Assembly: GCA_036261615.1 (NCBI GenBank)
Contig: DATAKK010000063.1
Coordinates: 1-64,000 of the forward strand
Direction of reading: 5' to 3'
DNA: 64,000 bases
Source of the DNA: JAJYQH01 sp036261615
GTDB lineage: Bacteria; Actinomycetota; Actinomycetes; Propionibacteriales; Propionibacteriaceae
In this document: positions 10,527 to 18,925 of the stretch, one piece after another
Numbering within the stretch: position 1 is the stretch's first letter
How the letters are laid out: each line of letters opens with the position of its first letter
Position numbers and translations under genes: made by a program
The notes under the pieces: model-generated
Told to the model about the DNA's origin: nothing
Database searches by the model: none
Seen by the model: the letters and a program-made list of their open reading frames with translations, nothing else

Positions 10527-11015
10527 TCAGGACGCCGCCACGGTGCGGGCCGCGCGCCGGCGGGCGATGGCCCGCTGGGCCCAGTAACCGACCAGCGTCG
10601 CCACGATCCCGATGACCGCCCCGGCGATGATGTCCTCGGTGTGGTGCACGTGCGAGGCGACCCGCGCCCAACCGACCAGGGCGCTCACGACGAGCAGGAC
10701 GATGGCCGTCCACCGGCGGTAGGCGAGCACGAGCAGGGACACCGTGACCACCATCGTCGTGTGGTCGGAGGGGAACCCGTTGTCGGCGGGGTGCGGGAAG
10801 AGCGGCTTGAGCGACGGGTCGACGACGAAGGGGCGCGGATCGGTGTGCACCATGGCCGCCACCTTGATGAGCACCAGGGCGAGGGCGAACGCGATGATCG
10901 AGCGGATCGCCAGGCTGATCTTGTCGGTTCGGTCGAGGGTCAGCCACACGATCCCCGCGGCGAGCGGGACGAGGAACGGCACGTACTGGGCGAGGACGAC
11001 GATGACGGTGTTCAC
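10527..11015 (-). CDS. PAP2-family membrane phosphatase
   Basis: A 162-residue integral membrane phosphatase with all three signature blocks: KVAAMVHTDPRP, the PSDH block in NGFPSDHTT, and SHVHHTEDI. About five membrane helices are apparent. Members of this size include undecaprenyl-diphosphate phosphatases of the BcrC type and lipid phosphate phosphatases; which one applies here cannot be told. GTG 11015 is preceded at 6 bp by TAGGCT, suggesting a leaderless transcript. Confidence 0.88.
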   Translation of the reverse strand: MNTVIVVLAQYVPFLVPLAAGIVWLTLDRTDKISLAIRSIIAFALALVLIKVAAMVHTDPRPFVVDPSLKPLFPHPADNGFPSDHTTMVVTVSLLVLAYRRWTAIVLLVVSALVGWARVASHVHHTEDIIAGAVIGIVATLVGYWAQRAIARRRAARTVAAS

Positions 11016-11021
11016 CCGGCG

Positions 11022-11027
11022 AGCCTA
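11022..11027 (-). promoter_or_regulatory. -10 box TAGGCT, leaderless start of PAP2 gene
   Basis: On the minus strand TAGGCT ends exactly 6 nt before the GTG start codon at 11015, so the transcript would start at or next to the start codon. No ribosome site is visible. Confidence 0.55.
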
Positions 11028-11122
11028 TGAACGCTTTCCGAACGGAAGCTGAACTTGGGGTGCTCCCCGCGTCGTCCGGCGGGACGCGGCGTCCACCTGG
11101 GGCGTACAACTCGTCGCCCCGC

Positions 11123-12661
11123 TCACCAGGGCCGGGGGACCACCCGCATCCGGACGACGTCCCCGGGGCGGCACTGGGCGAGCAGGTCGGTGTCCTCGTC
11201 GACGACGACGGCGACGACCGGGTAGCCGCCGGTCGTGGGGTGGTCGGCGAGGAAGATGAGCGGCTCCCCGGAGGGCGGCACCTGCACGGCACCTCGGACG
11301 ACGCCCTCGCTCGCCCGCTCGCCGGGTCGGGACCTCTCCAGCGCGGCGCCCTCGAGCCGGATGCCCACCCGGTCGCTGTGCGGGGTCACCCGCCACGCGG
11401 TGGTCGTGAGCCGGGTGACGGCGTCCGGGGCGAACCAGTCGTCGGCCGGCCCGAGCACCACCCGCACGCTCACCTCGCCCCAACGATGGGCCGCCGGGGT
11501 GAGATCGCTGGACACGACGACGCCGCCGGGGTCGGGGCCGACGCGGAGCAGGTCGCCCGGGCGCAGGGGGGCGGGCCCGAGACCGGTCGTGGGATCGCCC
11601 GAGTGCGAGCCGAGCACGCGCCCGGCCCGGACCCCGCCCCGGACGGAGACATAGCTGCGGATCCCGTGCTCGGGGACCCCGAGGCTCAGTTCGGCGCCCG
11701 CCGGGAGGTGGAGGGGTGCCGCCCAGGCCACCGGACGCCGGTCGACCGCCGTCGCCGCCGGGGCCCCGGTGACCGCGACGAGCAGGTCGGTGCGGGCGCG
11801 CAGGCGCAGGCCGCCGAGCAGCACCTCGACGGTGGCTGCGTCCTCGGGATTGCCCACCAGTCGGTTGGCGAGCCGGTGCGCGGCGCGATCGGCGGCGCCG
11901 CCGGTGGGGACGCCGAGGGCCCCGAGCCCGCGGCGTCCGAGGTCTTCGACGAGCGCGAGGGGACCGACGGCGGTGACCTCCAGGGACGCGGACGACGTCT
12001 CCGGCGCCGGCGGGGGTGGCGCCGGGTGAGGGGGAGCGGCGCCGAGGCCGGCGGCGTCCACGAACCGCACCCGGCGGCCGGGGGTGAGCAGGCCGGGCGG
12101 GTCGCGGTTTACGTCCCAGACGGGCAGGTCGGTGCGTCCGATGAGTTGCCAGCCGCCGGGGGACGACTGCGGATAGATGCCGGTCCAGCCGCCCGCCAGG
12201 CCCACGGAGCCGGCCGGGATGCGGGTGCGCGGCGACGCCCGTCGCGGCACGTCGAGGGTGACGCCGTCGGCGGCGAGGTAGCCGAAGCCGGGGAGGAAGC
12301 CGCCGAACTCGACGGTGAAGTCCTGGCCGGTGTGCCAGGCAATGAGCGCGTCGACGGTGAGCCCGACGTGCCGGGCGACCGCGACGAGGTCCGCGCCGTC
12401 GTAGACGGTCGGCACGAGGAGGGTGTCGGCCTCCTCCGTCCTCGGGGGCGCCGCCTGGGGCGCGAACCGGGCCAGCCGGTCGACCGCCGCCCGCAGGCGT
12501 CCGGTGTCGGCGAAGCGGAGCAGCACCGAGGTGGCCGCGGGCACCTGGTCGACCAGCCCGGGCGGAGGGTCGGCGCGAAGGGCCGTGTCGGCGGCCCGGC
12601 GGGCGGCGGCGTCCGGCAGGTCGAGGAGGACGGCGAGGTCTCCCACCGGGAGGATCCTCAC
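11123..12661 (-). CDS. pxpB: Fused 5-oxoprolinase subunits B and C (PxpB-PxpC)
   Basis: A 512-residue fusion. The N-terminal half (about 1-215) is PxpB/KipI-like, with VPTVYDGADL, FLPGFGYLA and SVGLAGGWTGIYPQ. The C-terminal half (about 225-512) is PxpC/KipA-like (biotin-dependent carboxylase-related fold) and begins SLEVTAVGPLALVEDLGR. With PxpA it makes the ATP-dependent 5-oxoprolinase that opens pyroglutamate to glutamate. Its start overlaps the pxpA stop (ATGA). The subunits are commonly separate genes; the fusion would fix their 1:1 ratio. Confidence 0.9.
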   Translation of the reverse strand: MRILPVGDLAVLLDLPDAAARRAADTALRADPPPGLVDQVPAATSVLLRFADTGRLRAAVDRLARFAPQAAPPRTEEADTLLVPTVYDGADLVAVARHVGLTVDALIAWHTGQDFTVEFGGFLPGFGYLAADGVTLDVPRRASPRTRIPAGSVGLAGGWTGIYPQSSPGGWQLIGRTDLPVWDVNRDPPGLLTPGRRVRFVDAAGLGAAPPHPAPPPPAPETSSASLEVTAVGPLALVEDLGRRGLGALGVPTGGAADRAAHRLANRLVGNPEDAATVEVLLGGLRLRARTDLLVAVTGAPAATAVDRRPVAWAAPLHLPAGAELSLGVPEHGIRSYVSVRGGVRAGRVLGSHSGDPTTGLGPAPLRPGDLLRVGPDPGGVVVSSDLTPAAHRWGEVSVRVVLGPADDWFAPDAVTRLTTTAWRVTPHSDRVGIRLEGAALERSRPGERASEGVVRGAVQVPPSGEPLIFLADHPTTGGYPVVAVVVDEDTDLLAQCRPGDVVRMRVVPRPW

Positions 12662-13422
12662 GACAGCGCTCGCACCTCGACGCCCGACCTCGTGAGGGCC
12701 GCCTTCACCGCGGTGGCCATGGCCACGGCGCCGGGGCTGTCACCGTGCACGCAGATGGATTCGGCCTCGACCCGCACCTCGGTGCCGTCGATGGCGGGCA
12801 CCACCCCGCTCATGGCGAGCCGCACCATGCGGTCGGCCACCTCGGTGGCGTCGTGGAGCACCGCGCCGTGGTCGCCGCGGGGCACGAGGGTGCCCGCCGG
12901 CGTGTAGGCCCGGTCGGCGAAGGCCTCGCGGCGGGTCTGGACGCCGGCCTCCTCGGCCAGTCCGAGCGCCAGGGAACCGGGCAGCCCGAGCAGGGCCAGG
13001 CCGGTGACCTCACAGGCGCGCACCACGGCGCGCGCCTGGTCCTCGTGGTGGACGATCGCGTTGTACAGGGCGCCGTGCGGCTTCACGTAGCTCACCCGGA
13101 CGCCGGTCGCCTCCGCGACGCCGCGCAGCGCGGCGATCTGGTAGAGGACGTCGACGAACAGTTCCTCGGGGTGGACGTCGATGAACCGGCGTCCGAAGCC
13201 CGCGAGGTCGCGGTAGGACACGTGGGCCCCGACGGCGACGCCGCGCTCGGCGGCCAGCTCGCACGTGCGGTGCATGACGGCGGGGTCGCCCGCATGGAAC
13301 CCGCACGCGACGTTGGCCGACGTCACCACCTGCAGCAGCGCGTCGTCGTCGCCCATGCTCCACGGGCCGAACGACTCGCCGAGATCGGCGTTCAGGTCGA
13401 TGCTTCGCGGCATGTCGTCCAT
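12658..13422 (-). CDS. pxpA: 5-oxoprolinase subunit A (LamB/YcsF family)
   Basis: A 254-residue PxpA protein. The N-terminus SIDLNADLGESFG and the motifs NVACGFHAGDP and VKPHGALYN are diagnostic. It works with the fused PxpB-PxpC encoded next on the strand (4-bp overlap) to hydrolyse 5-oxo-L-proline. I chose ATG 13422 because GGGTGA lies just upstream; ATG 13413 is an alternative. A longer frame upstream has no family similarity. Confidence 0.92.
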   Translation of the reverse strand: MDDMPRSIDLNADLGESFGPWSMGDDDALLQVVTSANVACGFHAGDPAVMHRTCELAAERGVAVGAHVSYRDLAGFGRRFIDVHPEELFVDVLYQIAALRGVAEATGVRVSYVKPHGALYNAIVHHEDQARAVVRACEVTGLALLGLPGSLALGLAEEAGVQTRREAFADRAYTPAGTLVPRGDHGAVLHDATEVADRMVRLAMSGVVPAIDGTEVRVEAESICVHGDSPGAVAMATAVKAALTRSGVEVRALS

Positions 13423-13525
13423 GGTGTCACCCGGCCGGGCGGGCTCGGTAACCCCGCCACCCGGCGTCCGTCCCGCGCGGGGTAGCGTGATGACCCATCG
13501 GACACTTCCGTCGAGGGAGGACGCC

Positions 13526-13741
13526 ATGAGCGCCAAGGTCAGTCACGCCGGCATGAACGAGAGCAGTCTCGACCGTTCGGCCCGCGCCGTCGGGGCGGTC
13601 GTCGCCGCCGTCAGCATCGTCGCCTGCCCCAGCAGGTTCGGCAAGCTCGTCTCGCTGGGCCTGGCCGGGTTCCTCGGGGCGACCGCGCTCACCGGCAACT
13701 GCCCGGTCTACAAGCGCCTCGGCATCAGCACCGCCAAGTGA
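13526..13741 (+). CDS. Small DUF2892/YgaP-like membrane protein
   Basis: A 71-residue protein with two hydrophobic segments (about 20-36 and 42-56) and the family ending GNCPVYKRLGIST. These short two-helix proteins occur alone or fused to rhodanese domains; function is unknown. A TAGCGT box at 13483-13488 is a likely -10 element, and GGGAGG precedes the ATG. The next two genes follow closely on the same strand. Confidence 0.75.
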   Translation: MSAKVSHAGMNESSLDRSARAVGAVVAAVSIVACPSRFGKLVSLGLAGFLGATALTGNCPVYKRLGISTAK

Positions 13742-13748
13742 GGGGCTG

Positions 13749-13925
13749 ATGGCGGCCCCGCAACCCAAGTGCCCCATCCGCGCCGGCGAGCGGTGCAGCC
13801 AGTGCGTGCCCGGTGCCACCGGTCCCGACAACTGCGGGCTCGTGTGGCTGGTGAAGAGCGACCCCGACCTCGCCGAGGAGCTGCTCGCCGCGCGGCGTGA
13901 GCTCGAGGAGCAGGGCGTCCGGTGA
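13749..13925 (+). CDS. 58-residue cysteine-rich small protein
   Basis: A short reading frame between two better-known genes. The protein has a CPIRAGERCSQC cluster, a later cysteine in DNCGLVWLV and a charged helical C-terminus (DLAEELLAARRELEEQ). The four cysteines could bind a metal. I think it resembles a small actinobacterial uncharacterised family (possibly DUF6767) but cannot verify that. It starts 7 bp after the upstream stop, and its stop overlaps the GTG start of the next gene (GTGA), which argues strongly that it is real and translated. Confidence 0.7.
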   Translation: MAAPQPKCPIRAGERCSQCVPGATGPDNCGLVWLVKSDPDLAEELLAARRELEEQGVR

Positions 13926-14926
13926 CCCCCTCCGACCTCCGGCCCGCGTGGGCCGCGACGGTGCTACGCGTGCTCCGCACGCCGTGGCCGTGGGCGTCCG
14001 CGCACCTGTCCCGGGACGCCGGCGACTGCGACGTCACCCCGTGGCGGCTGCATCCGAGCTTCCACGGGAGCCTCGACTGGCACTCGTCGTGCCACATGCA
14101 GTGGTCGGCCATCCGCCTGCTCGACAGCGACGCGCACCTCGCCGGCGACGTCCGCGAGGGACTGCTCGCCGAATTGGACGCCCGGCTCACGGCGGAGCGC
14201 ATCGCGGTGGAGTGCGCCTACCTGCGCGAGCACCCGGGTTACGAGCGTCCCTACGGGTGGGGGTGGGCGGTGCGGCTGGCGGCGGAGGCCACCGCTTCGG
14301 TTCAGGAGGGTGCGCTGCGCTGGGCCGAGGCACTCGCTCCGCTCGCCGATACGGTCGCCGCGCTGACGCTCGGCTGGCTCCCGCGCCAGGTGCTGCCGGT
14401 GCGTTACGGCGTCCACCAGAACACGGCGTTCGGGCTGACCCTGCTGCGCGACGGCTTCGTCGCCCTCGGACGCCGCGACGTCGTGGTCGCGATCGACGCG
14501 CGGGCCCGGGACTGGTTCCTCGGCGACCGCGACTATCCCAGCCAGTGGGAGCCGAGCGGCACCGACTTCCTGTCGCCGGCCCTGTGCGAGGCCGACCTCG
14601 TGCGGCGACTGCTCGACGACGAGGCGTTCGGCGCCTGGCTGGCCCGATTCCTGCCGCGACTCGGCGAGCCCGGAGACCGGCTGCTCGAGCTCCCGGCGGT
14701 CGGAGACCTCCACGACGGCCAGATGGTGCACCAGCTCGGGCTCGCACTCTCGCGGGCCGCTCAGCTCCGGTCGCTGTCGCCGTTCCTACCCGCCGCTCGG
14801 GCCGAGCGGGTGGACGCCGCGGCGTCCGCGCTCGCCGACGGGGTGGCCGACCAGATCACCTCGGGCGACTTCATGAGCACCCACTGGCTGGTCTCGTTCG
14901 CCCTGCTGGCCGAGGCGTCCCGCTAG
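13922..14926 (+). CDS. DUF2891 family protein
   Basis: A 334-residue soluble protein with the family signature HPSFHGSLDWHSSCHMQW (about 42-60), a conserved WAVRL stretch and FLSPALCEADL (about 217). The fold is predicted to be an alpha/alpha toroid-like helical barrel; no activity is established. GTG 13922 overlaps the stop of the small cysteine-rich gene by 4 bp, so translation is probably coupled. Confidence 0.82.
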   Translation: MTPSDLRPAWAATVLRVLRTPWPWASAHLSRDAGDCDVTPWRLHPSFHGSLDWHSSCHMQWSAIRLLDSDAHLAGDVREGLLAELDARLTAERIAVECAYLREHPGYERPYGWGWAVRLAAEATASVQEGALRWAEALAPLADTVAALTLGWLPRQVLPVRYGVHQNTAFGLTLLRDGFVALGRRDVVVAIDARARDWFLGDRDYPSQWEPSGTDFLSPALCEADLVRRLLDDEAFGAWLARFLPRLGEPGDRLLELPAVGDLHDGQMVHQLGLALSRAAQLRSLSPFLPAARAERVDAAASALADGVADQITSGDFMSTHWLVSFALLAEASR

Positions 14927-14983
14927 CCGATTGCCCAATCTGCAGGCCAGTGGCGGCGGTCTGTGCCGCTGCGGCAGAGAGTC

Positions 14984-14998
14984 GGCCGATCGACTGCC
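14984..14998. repeat. 15-bp motif GGCCGATCGACTGCC, copy 1
   Basis: The identical 15-mer occurs at 60804-60818. Both copies lie 80-160 bp upstream of a plus-strand gene and contain the palindromic core CGATCG. It may be a regulator site; no regulator is implied by context. Confidence 0.5.
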
Positions 14999-15076
14999 AG
15001 TTTCGGCACGCGGGCTCCGCGTTCCCGGTGGGCGGCCGGCGTCCCGGGGCCCGATGCTCGCCGCTAAGCTCGTCCC

Positions 15077-15128
15077 GGCCGACCACCGCGGGGCGACATG
15101 GGGTGTCGCACGCTGAACGTGGTCGGCC
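15077..15128 (+). promoter_or_regulatory. Nested hairpin in the trpB leader
   Basis: An outer 10-bp inverted repeat GGCCGACCAC / GTGGTCGGCC encloses an inner perfect hairpin GCGACA-TGGGG-TGTCGC (15093-15109). The structure ends a few bases before the AAGGAG ribosome site of trpB. A TAAGCT box at 15064-15069 could be the -10, which would place the hairpins in the 5' leader. It could act as an attenuator or control ribosome access; no known riboswitch class is recognised. Confidence 0.45.
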
Positions 15129-15144
15129 CGACAAGGAGTGTCAC

Positions 15145-16422
15145 GTGTCATCCGAGCCCACCGCAGTCCCGGCCGGCGTGCCGACCCACTGGTACAACCT
15201 CAACGCCGACTTCCCGGAGCCCGTGCCGCCGGCCCTGCATCCGGGGACGAAGCAGCCGCTGGGTCCCGACGACCTGGCGCCGCTGTTCCCGATGGCGCTG
15301 ATCCTCCAGGAGGTGTCGACCGAGCGGTACATCGAGATCCCCGAGGCCGTGCGCGAGGTGTACGCCAAGTGGCGTCCGTCGCCGCTCATCCGCGCCGACC
15401 GGCTCGAACGGGCGATCGGCACGAAGGCGCGGATCTACTACAAGTACGAGGGTGTGAGCCCCGCGGGCTCGCACAAGCCGAACACCGCCGTGCCGCAGGC
15501 GTACTACAACAAGCAGGAGGGCATCACCCGGCTCACCACGGAGACCGGCGCCGGGCAGTGGGGTGCCTCGCTGTCGCTGGCGTGCGCCCTGTTCGACATG
15601 ACCTGCGAGGTGTGGCAGGTGCGGGCGTCCTACGACCAGAAGCCGTACCGCCGCTACCAGATGGAGGTCTACGGCTCGAAGTGCCACCCGTCGCCGAGCG
15701 AGCTCACCGAGTCCGGACGCGCGATGCTCGCCAAGGACCCCGACACCACCGGATCTCTCGGCATGGCGATCAGTGAGGCGGTCGAGACCGCGGCCAAGGA
15801 CCCCGAGGCGCACTACGCGCTGGGCAGCGTCCTCAACCACGTGATGCTGCACCAGAGCGTCATCGGCCAGGAACTGCTGCAGCAGCTCACCGCCTTCGGT
15901 CACGACCAGGCCGACATCGTCTTCGGCTGCGCCGGCGGCGGGTCGAACCTCGGCGGCCTGTCGTTCCCGCTCATCGGGCAGAACCTCCGCGAGGGCACGA
16001 CCACCCGGGTCGTCGCCTGCGAGCCGAAGGCGTGCCCCTCGATCACCGAGGGCGAGTACCGCTACGACTTCGGGGACGTCGCCGGCCTCACCCCGCTGCT
16101 CAAGATGCACACCCTCGGCGCCGACTTCGTGCCGCCGCCCATCCACGCCGGCGGCCTGCGCTACCACGGCATGGCCCCGATGGTGTCGCACGCGGTCAAC
16201 CTCGGGCTGATGGACGCCATCGCGGTCACCCAGGAGGATGCGTTGGGCGCGGGCGTCGTGTTCGCCCGCAGCGAGGGGATCATCCCGGCCCCGGAGTCGA
16301 CCCACGCGGTGGCCGGGGCGATCGCCTACGCGACCACCGAGGCCGAGCCCGACGAGGTGATCGTCATCGGACTGTCGGGCAACGGCGTCCTCGACCTGCC
16401 GGCGTACGTCAACCACATCTGA
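15145..16422 (+). CDS. trpB: Tryptophan synthase beta chain, TrpB2 type
   Basis: A 425-residue PLP enzyme of the TrpB2 branch. The PLP lysine is in GSHKPNTAV (about 113), the phosphate-binding loop is GCAGGGSNLGG (about 262), and TrpB2-specific insertions precede the catalytic core. It joins indole (or a related nucleophile) to serine. It stands alone without trpA, which is usual for TrpB2; such enzymes may salvage indole. GTG 15145 is chosen for its AAGGAG ribosome site. A paired hairpin leader precedes it and a terminator follows. Confidence 0.93.
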   Translation: MSSEPTAVPAGVPTHWYNLNADFPEPVPPALHPGTKQPLGPDDLAPLFPMALILQEVSTERYIEIPEAVREVYAKWRPSPLIRADRLERAIGTKARIYYKYEGVSPAGSHKPNTAVPQAYYNKQEGITRLTTETGAGQWGASLSLACALFDMTCEVWQVRASYDQKPYRRYQMEVYGSKCHPSPSELTESGRAMLAKDPDTTGSLGMAISEAVETAAKDPEAHYALGSVLNHVMLHQSVIGQELLQQLTAFGHDQADIVFGCAGGGSNLGGLSFPLIGQNLREGTTTRVVACEPKACPSITEGEYRYDFGDVAGLTPLLKMHTLGADFVPPPIHAGGLRYHGMAPMVSHAVNLGLMDAIAVTQEDALGAGVVFARSEGIIPAPESTHAVAGAIAYATTEAEPDEVIVIGLSGNGVLDLPAYVNHI

Positions 16423-16444
16423 GGAGGCGCCGCGGCGCCCTCAG
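16419..16444. terminator. Bidirectional hairpin, trpB / VOC gene
   Basis: CTGAG...CTCAG outer arms around the perfect palindrome GGCGCCGCGGCGCC, spanning both stop codons of the convergent genes. Confidence 0.65.
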
Positions 16445-16845
16445 TCGCCGTCCGGATTGGCAGGCAGCCGGTCGGCCAGCCCCACGAGGTTGCCCTCGCT
16501 GTCGCGGAAGAACGCCATGTGTTCGTCGGCCGGCTCGCCGAAGAGGCCCTCGGCGTCCGAGAAGATCGTGTGCGGCTCGGTGTCGATGGTGATGCCGGCG
16601 GCGCGCAACTCCTCCACCGCGGTGACGACGTTGTCGACGTGGAGGTAGATGAGCGCCTCGGGCGCGTTGGCGTCGAGCAGCAGCCGGGTGTCGCCGAGCC
16701 GGAAGAAGGCGAGGCCCGGCGGGTCGAAGACGGCGATGGGCGCGGTGCCCAGCAACTGGGTCCAGAACCGGGCGGCGCGTTCGAGGTCGGTGGCCCGCAG
16801 TGCCACCTGGTGCAGGACGGGGGTGGAGAGGGACAACGTCGTCAT
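16441..16845 (-). CDS. VOC superfamily (glyoxalase-like) protein
   Basis: A 134-residue two-module VOC fold: an N-terminal PVLHQVALRATDLERAARFW strand-helix and a C-terminal HMAFFRDSEGNLVGL strand. Metal-site histidine/glutamate positions appear to be retained. Substrate is unknown. Two in-frame starts exist (16857 and 16845); I prefer 16845, because TATGGT on the minus strand ends 7 nt upstream, matching the leaderless geometry seen elsewhere. Confidence 0.78.
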   Translation of the reverse strand: MTTLSLSTPVLHQVALRATDLERAARFWTQLLGTAPIAVFDPPGLAFFRLGDTRLLLDANAPEALIYLHVDNVVTAVEELRAAGITIDTEPHTIFSDAEGLFGEPADEHMAFFRDSEGNLVGLADRLPANPDGD

Positions 16846-16871
16846 GGGGGCGACCATATCCCCGCCTGGGG

Positions 16872-16877
16872 CAGACT
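16872..16877 (+). promoter_or_regulatory. Possible -10 box CAGACT, leaderless acyP start
   Basis: CAGACT ends 6 nt before ATG 16884; no ribosome site is visible. It deviates from TANNNT at the first base. Confidence 0.4.
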
Positions 16878-16883
16878 TGACCG

Positions 16884-17168
16884 ATGACCGACGAACACAC
16901 CAGGGCCGTCTATGCGATCGTGCGTGGCGTCGTGCAGGGCGTCGGCTTCCGGTATCACGCGCTGTGGCAGGCGAATGAGCACGGGGTCACCGGGTGGGTG
17001 CGCAACCGGCCCGACGGCGCGGTCGAGGCGCTCGTCGAGGGTCCGTCGGACGCCGTCGACGCGATGGTCGCCTGGCTGAAGCGCGGGCCGGCGTCCGCGT
17101 CGGTGCGCGACGTCTACACCCAGGAGCGCCGGCCCGAGGGCCACAAGAGCTTCGAGATCACCTACTGA
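16884..17168 (+). CDS. acyP: Acylphosphatase
   Basis: A 94-residue acylphosphatase with both signatures: VRGVVQGVGFRYHA (phosphate-binding loop with catalytic arginine) and GWVRNRPDGAVEALVEG (catalytic asparagine). It hydrolyses acyl phosphates such as carbamoyl- and acetyl-phosphate in the cytoplasm. Length and motifs are full and canonical. Confidence 0.95.
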   Translation: MTDEHTRAVYAIVRGVVQGVGFRYHALWQANEHGVTGWVRNRPDGAVEALVEGPSDAVDAMVAWLKRGPASASVRDVYTQERRPEGHKSFEITY

Positions 17169-17195
17169 CGTCGCTGCACGCTCTGGCTGGGTCAC

Positions 17196-17280
17196 GGGGC
17201 GGGCGTTCTCTGCTTTCGCGGGCGATTTCGACGCTGGATCAGCAGAAATCGCCCGCCCCGGCGTCGAGATCGCCCGCCCG
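17196..17280. repeat. Intergenic inverted-repeat element, family A, copy 1
   Basis: It lies between convergent acyP and the L,D-transpeptidase gene. The left arm has GGGCGATTTCGACGC; the right arm has AGCAGAAATCGCCCGCCCC then GCGTCGAGATCGCCCGCC. The core GCGATYTCGACGC and its complement recur in copies at 25167 and 27478. It is long and partly nested, unlike the simple terminators nearby. Confidence 0.75.
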
Positions 17281-17318
17281 GGGAATCGGGGGCCGGGGGA
17301 TGAGGACGAGGAGGGACC

Positions 17319-18557
17319 TCAGACCGAGGCGAGCGCCTGCCACTGGGAGTACGAGGCGTTCCAGACGCCGATGCCGTTGCCGAGGGTCATCGGCCGGTTC
17401 GACCCGGTGAACACGACGACGTCGCCGGCGCGGGAGAAGTCGAACATCCACTTGGCGTTCGCGTCCGACATGCCGGTGCAGCCGTGACTGACGTTCGCGA
17501 CGCCCTGGGACGCCACCGACCACGGGGCCGCGTGGAGGAACTCACCCGACCAGGTGAGCCGCATCGCCCACTTCACGTCGAGGTGGTAGGCGTCCGGGCT
17601 GTTCTTGGGGATGTCGACCGTGGTGGAGTCCATGACGATGTGCGAGTAGCGCTGCATGATCACCTTGATGCCCGACCGCGTCGTGTAGTCGGGCTCACGG
17701 CCCGCGGTGATCGGGATCGTCTTGATCGTCTTCCCGTTCTCGGTGACCCGCATCTGGTGCGTCGCGATGTTGACGTAGCTGATCCGCGCGTCGCCGATGG
17801 AGAAGCTGCCGGTGGCGTCGCGGCCGACCCACGCGTTCTTGCCGGTCTGGATGCCGGCCAGGTTGGCGGTGACCGTGACCTTGGTGCCCTTGGTCCAGTA
17901 GTCCTTCGGACGCCACATGAGCTGTCGGTTGTCGACCCAGCCCCACGACCCGTCCTGCTTCGGCGAACTGGTCACCGAGACGTTCTTGACCACCTCGGCC
18001 CGCATCGCCTGGGTCTCGACCGGCTTGACGAACTGGATGATCGCGGGCATGCCGACCCCGAGGGTGAACCCGGTGTAGAGGATGTCGTAGTTCTCGATCG
18101 TCGTCTTGAGCGTCGAGAACTTCCGCGTCTCGGTGCGCGTGGAGTTGTCGGACGCCGTGAGGGTGACGGTCGCGACGTAGTCGGTCTGCGGCAGCAGGTT
18201 GCGGGCCGGCTTCCACGTGGTGCCGCTCAGGCTGCCGGGCACGGACGTTCCGGAGCTGGTCGCGATGGTGACCGCCGAGACGGTGCCGTTGGTGGCGGCG
18301 AAGGTGAGGGTGTCAGTGGGCAGCACCGCGTTGAGCGCGTGCTGGCTGGTCATCGTCAGGGTGGGAACGGCGACGGTCGAGGGCGAGGCGGACGCCGCCG
18401 AGGAGGCGGGGGACGCCGGCGCCGAGGCGGAGGTCGACGTGCCGGCGGTGCCGCCGGCGCTCGGGTCGATGCTCGAGCAGCCGGCCAGCAGCGCACTGGC
18501 CAGCAGGCCGGCCGAGGCGACGACGGCCGCGGCTCGCCGGGACAGGGTGAGGGTCAT
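17319..18557 (-). CDS. Lipoprotein L,D-transpeptidase with Ig-like domains
   Basis: A 412-residue lipoprotein. The signal peptide ends at the lipobox LLAGC (about residue 27), followed by a Ser/Ala/Pro-rich tether. Two Ig-like modules (about 70-250) precede a YkuD catalytic domain (about 255-400) with the active site NVSHGCTGMSDAN (catalytic Cys). It forms 3-3 peptidoglycan cross-links or anchors proteins on the outer face, as in actinobacterial LdtMt2-type enzymes. ATG 18557 is chosen because GGAGGA lies 4 nt upstream and the signal peptide begins there. Confidence 0.92.
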   Translation of the reverse strand: MTLTLSRRAAAVVASAGLLASALLAGCSSIDPSAGGTAGTSTSASAPASPASSAASASPSTVAVPTLTMTSQHALNAVLPTDTLTFAATNGTVSAVTIATSSGTSVPGSLSGTTWKPARNLLPQTDYVATVTLTASDNSTRTETRKFSTLKTTIENYDILYTGFTLGVGMPAIIQFVKPVETQAMRAEVVKNVSVTSSPKQDGSWGWVDNRQLMWRPKDYWTKGTKVTVTANLAGIQTGKNAWVGRDATGSFSIGDARISYVNIATHQMRVTENGKTIKTIPITAGREPDYTTRSGIKVIMQRYSHIVMDSTTVDIPKNSPDAYHLDVKWAMRLTWSGEFLHAAPWSVASQGVANVSHGCTGMSDANAKWMFDFSRAGDVVVFTGSNRPMTLGNGIGVWNASYSQWQALASV

Positions 18558-18925
18558 GGGGTCCTCCGAAGCGGCGTCCATCGGACGCGGGCCCGTGCCG
18601 CGAGGGCGCTTCGTCACGCCCGGGACGGCGTCGTATCCGGTGTCAGGGGTCACAGGCGGGCGGGTGCGACGCGATCCGGAGCCGGTCGTGCCCACTGTGA
18701 CTTCGATGGTAACCCGCGAGCCCGCGTGTGGCCGAATCCGCCTCGCCGGGCCCTCAGGGGGTGCTTCAGGGCCGCGTGGGGTCGGGCCCGGGAAAGCTCC
18801 GCGAGGACGCCGGCCGCGCTCCTCGCGCCTGTTGCACGGCCTGCCCGCTCTCTAGCATGGGAGACGCGCCGGGACGTCACCGTCGAAATCCGACGAGCCC
18901 TCCCGGGCCCCAGGAAGGACGCACC
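18558..18925. other. 368-bp divergent intergenic region
   Basis: It separates the L,D-transpeptidase gene (minus) and a hypothetical gene (plus). On the plus strand TTGCAC (18832-18837) and TAGCAT (18853-18858) form a plausible promoter, with a short 15-bp spacer, for the 18926 gene. No convincing minus-strand promoter and no additional gene were found. Confidence 0.4.

Noticed and set aside
11027..12907. Long plus-strand open frame over the 5-oxoprolinase genes
   Set aside because: Antisense shadow; the minus strand carries clear PxpB, PxpC and PxpA motifs across the same bases.
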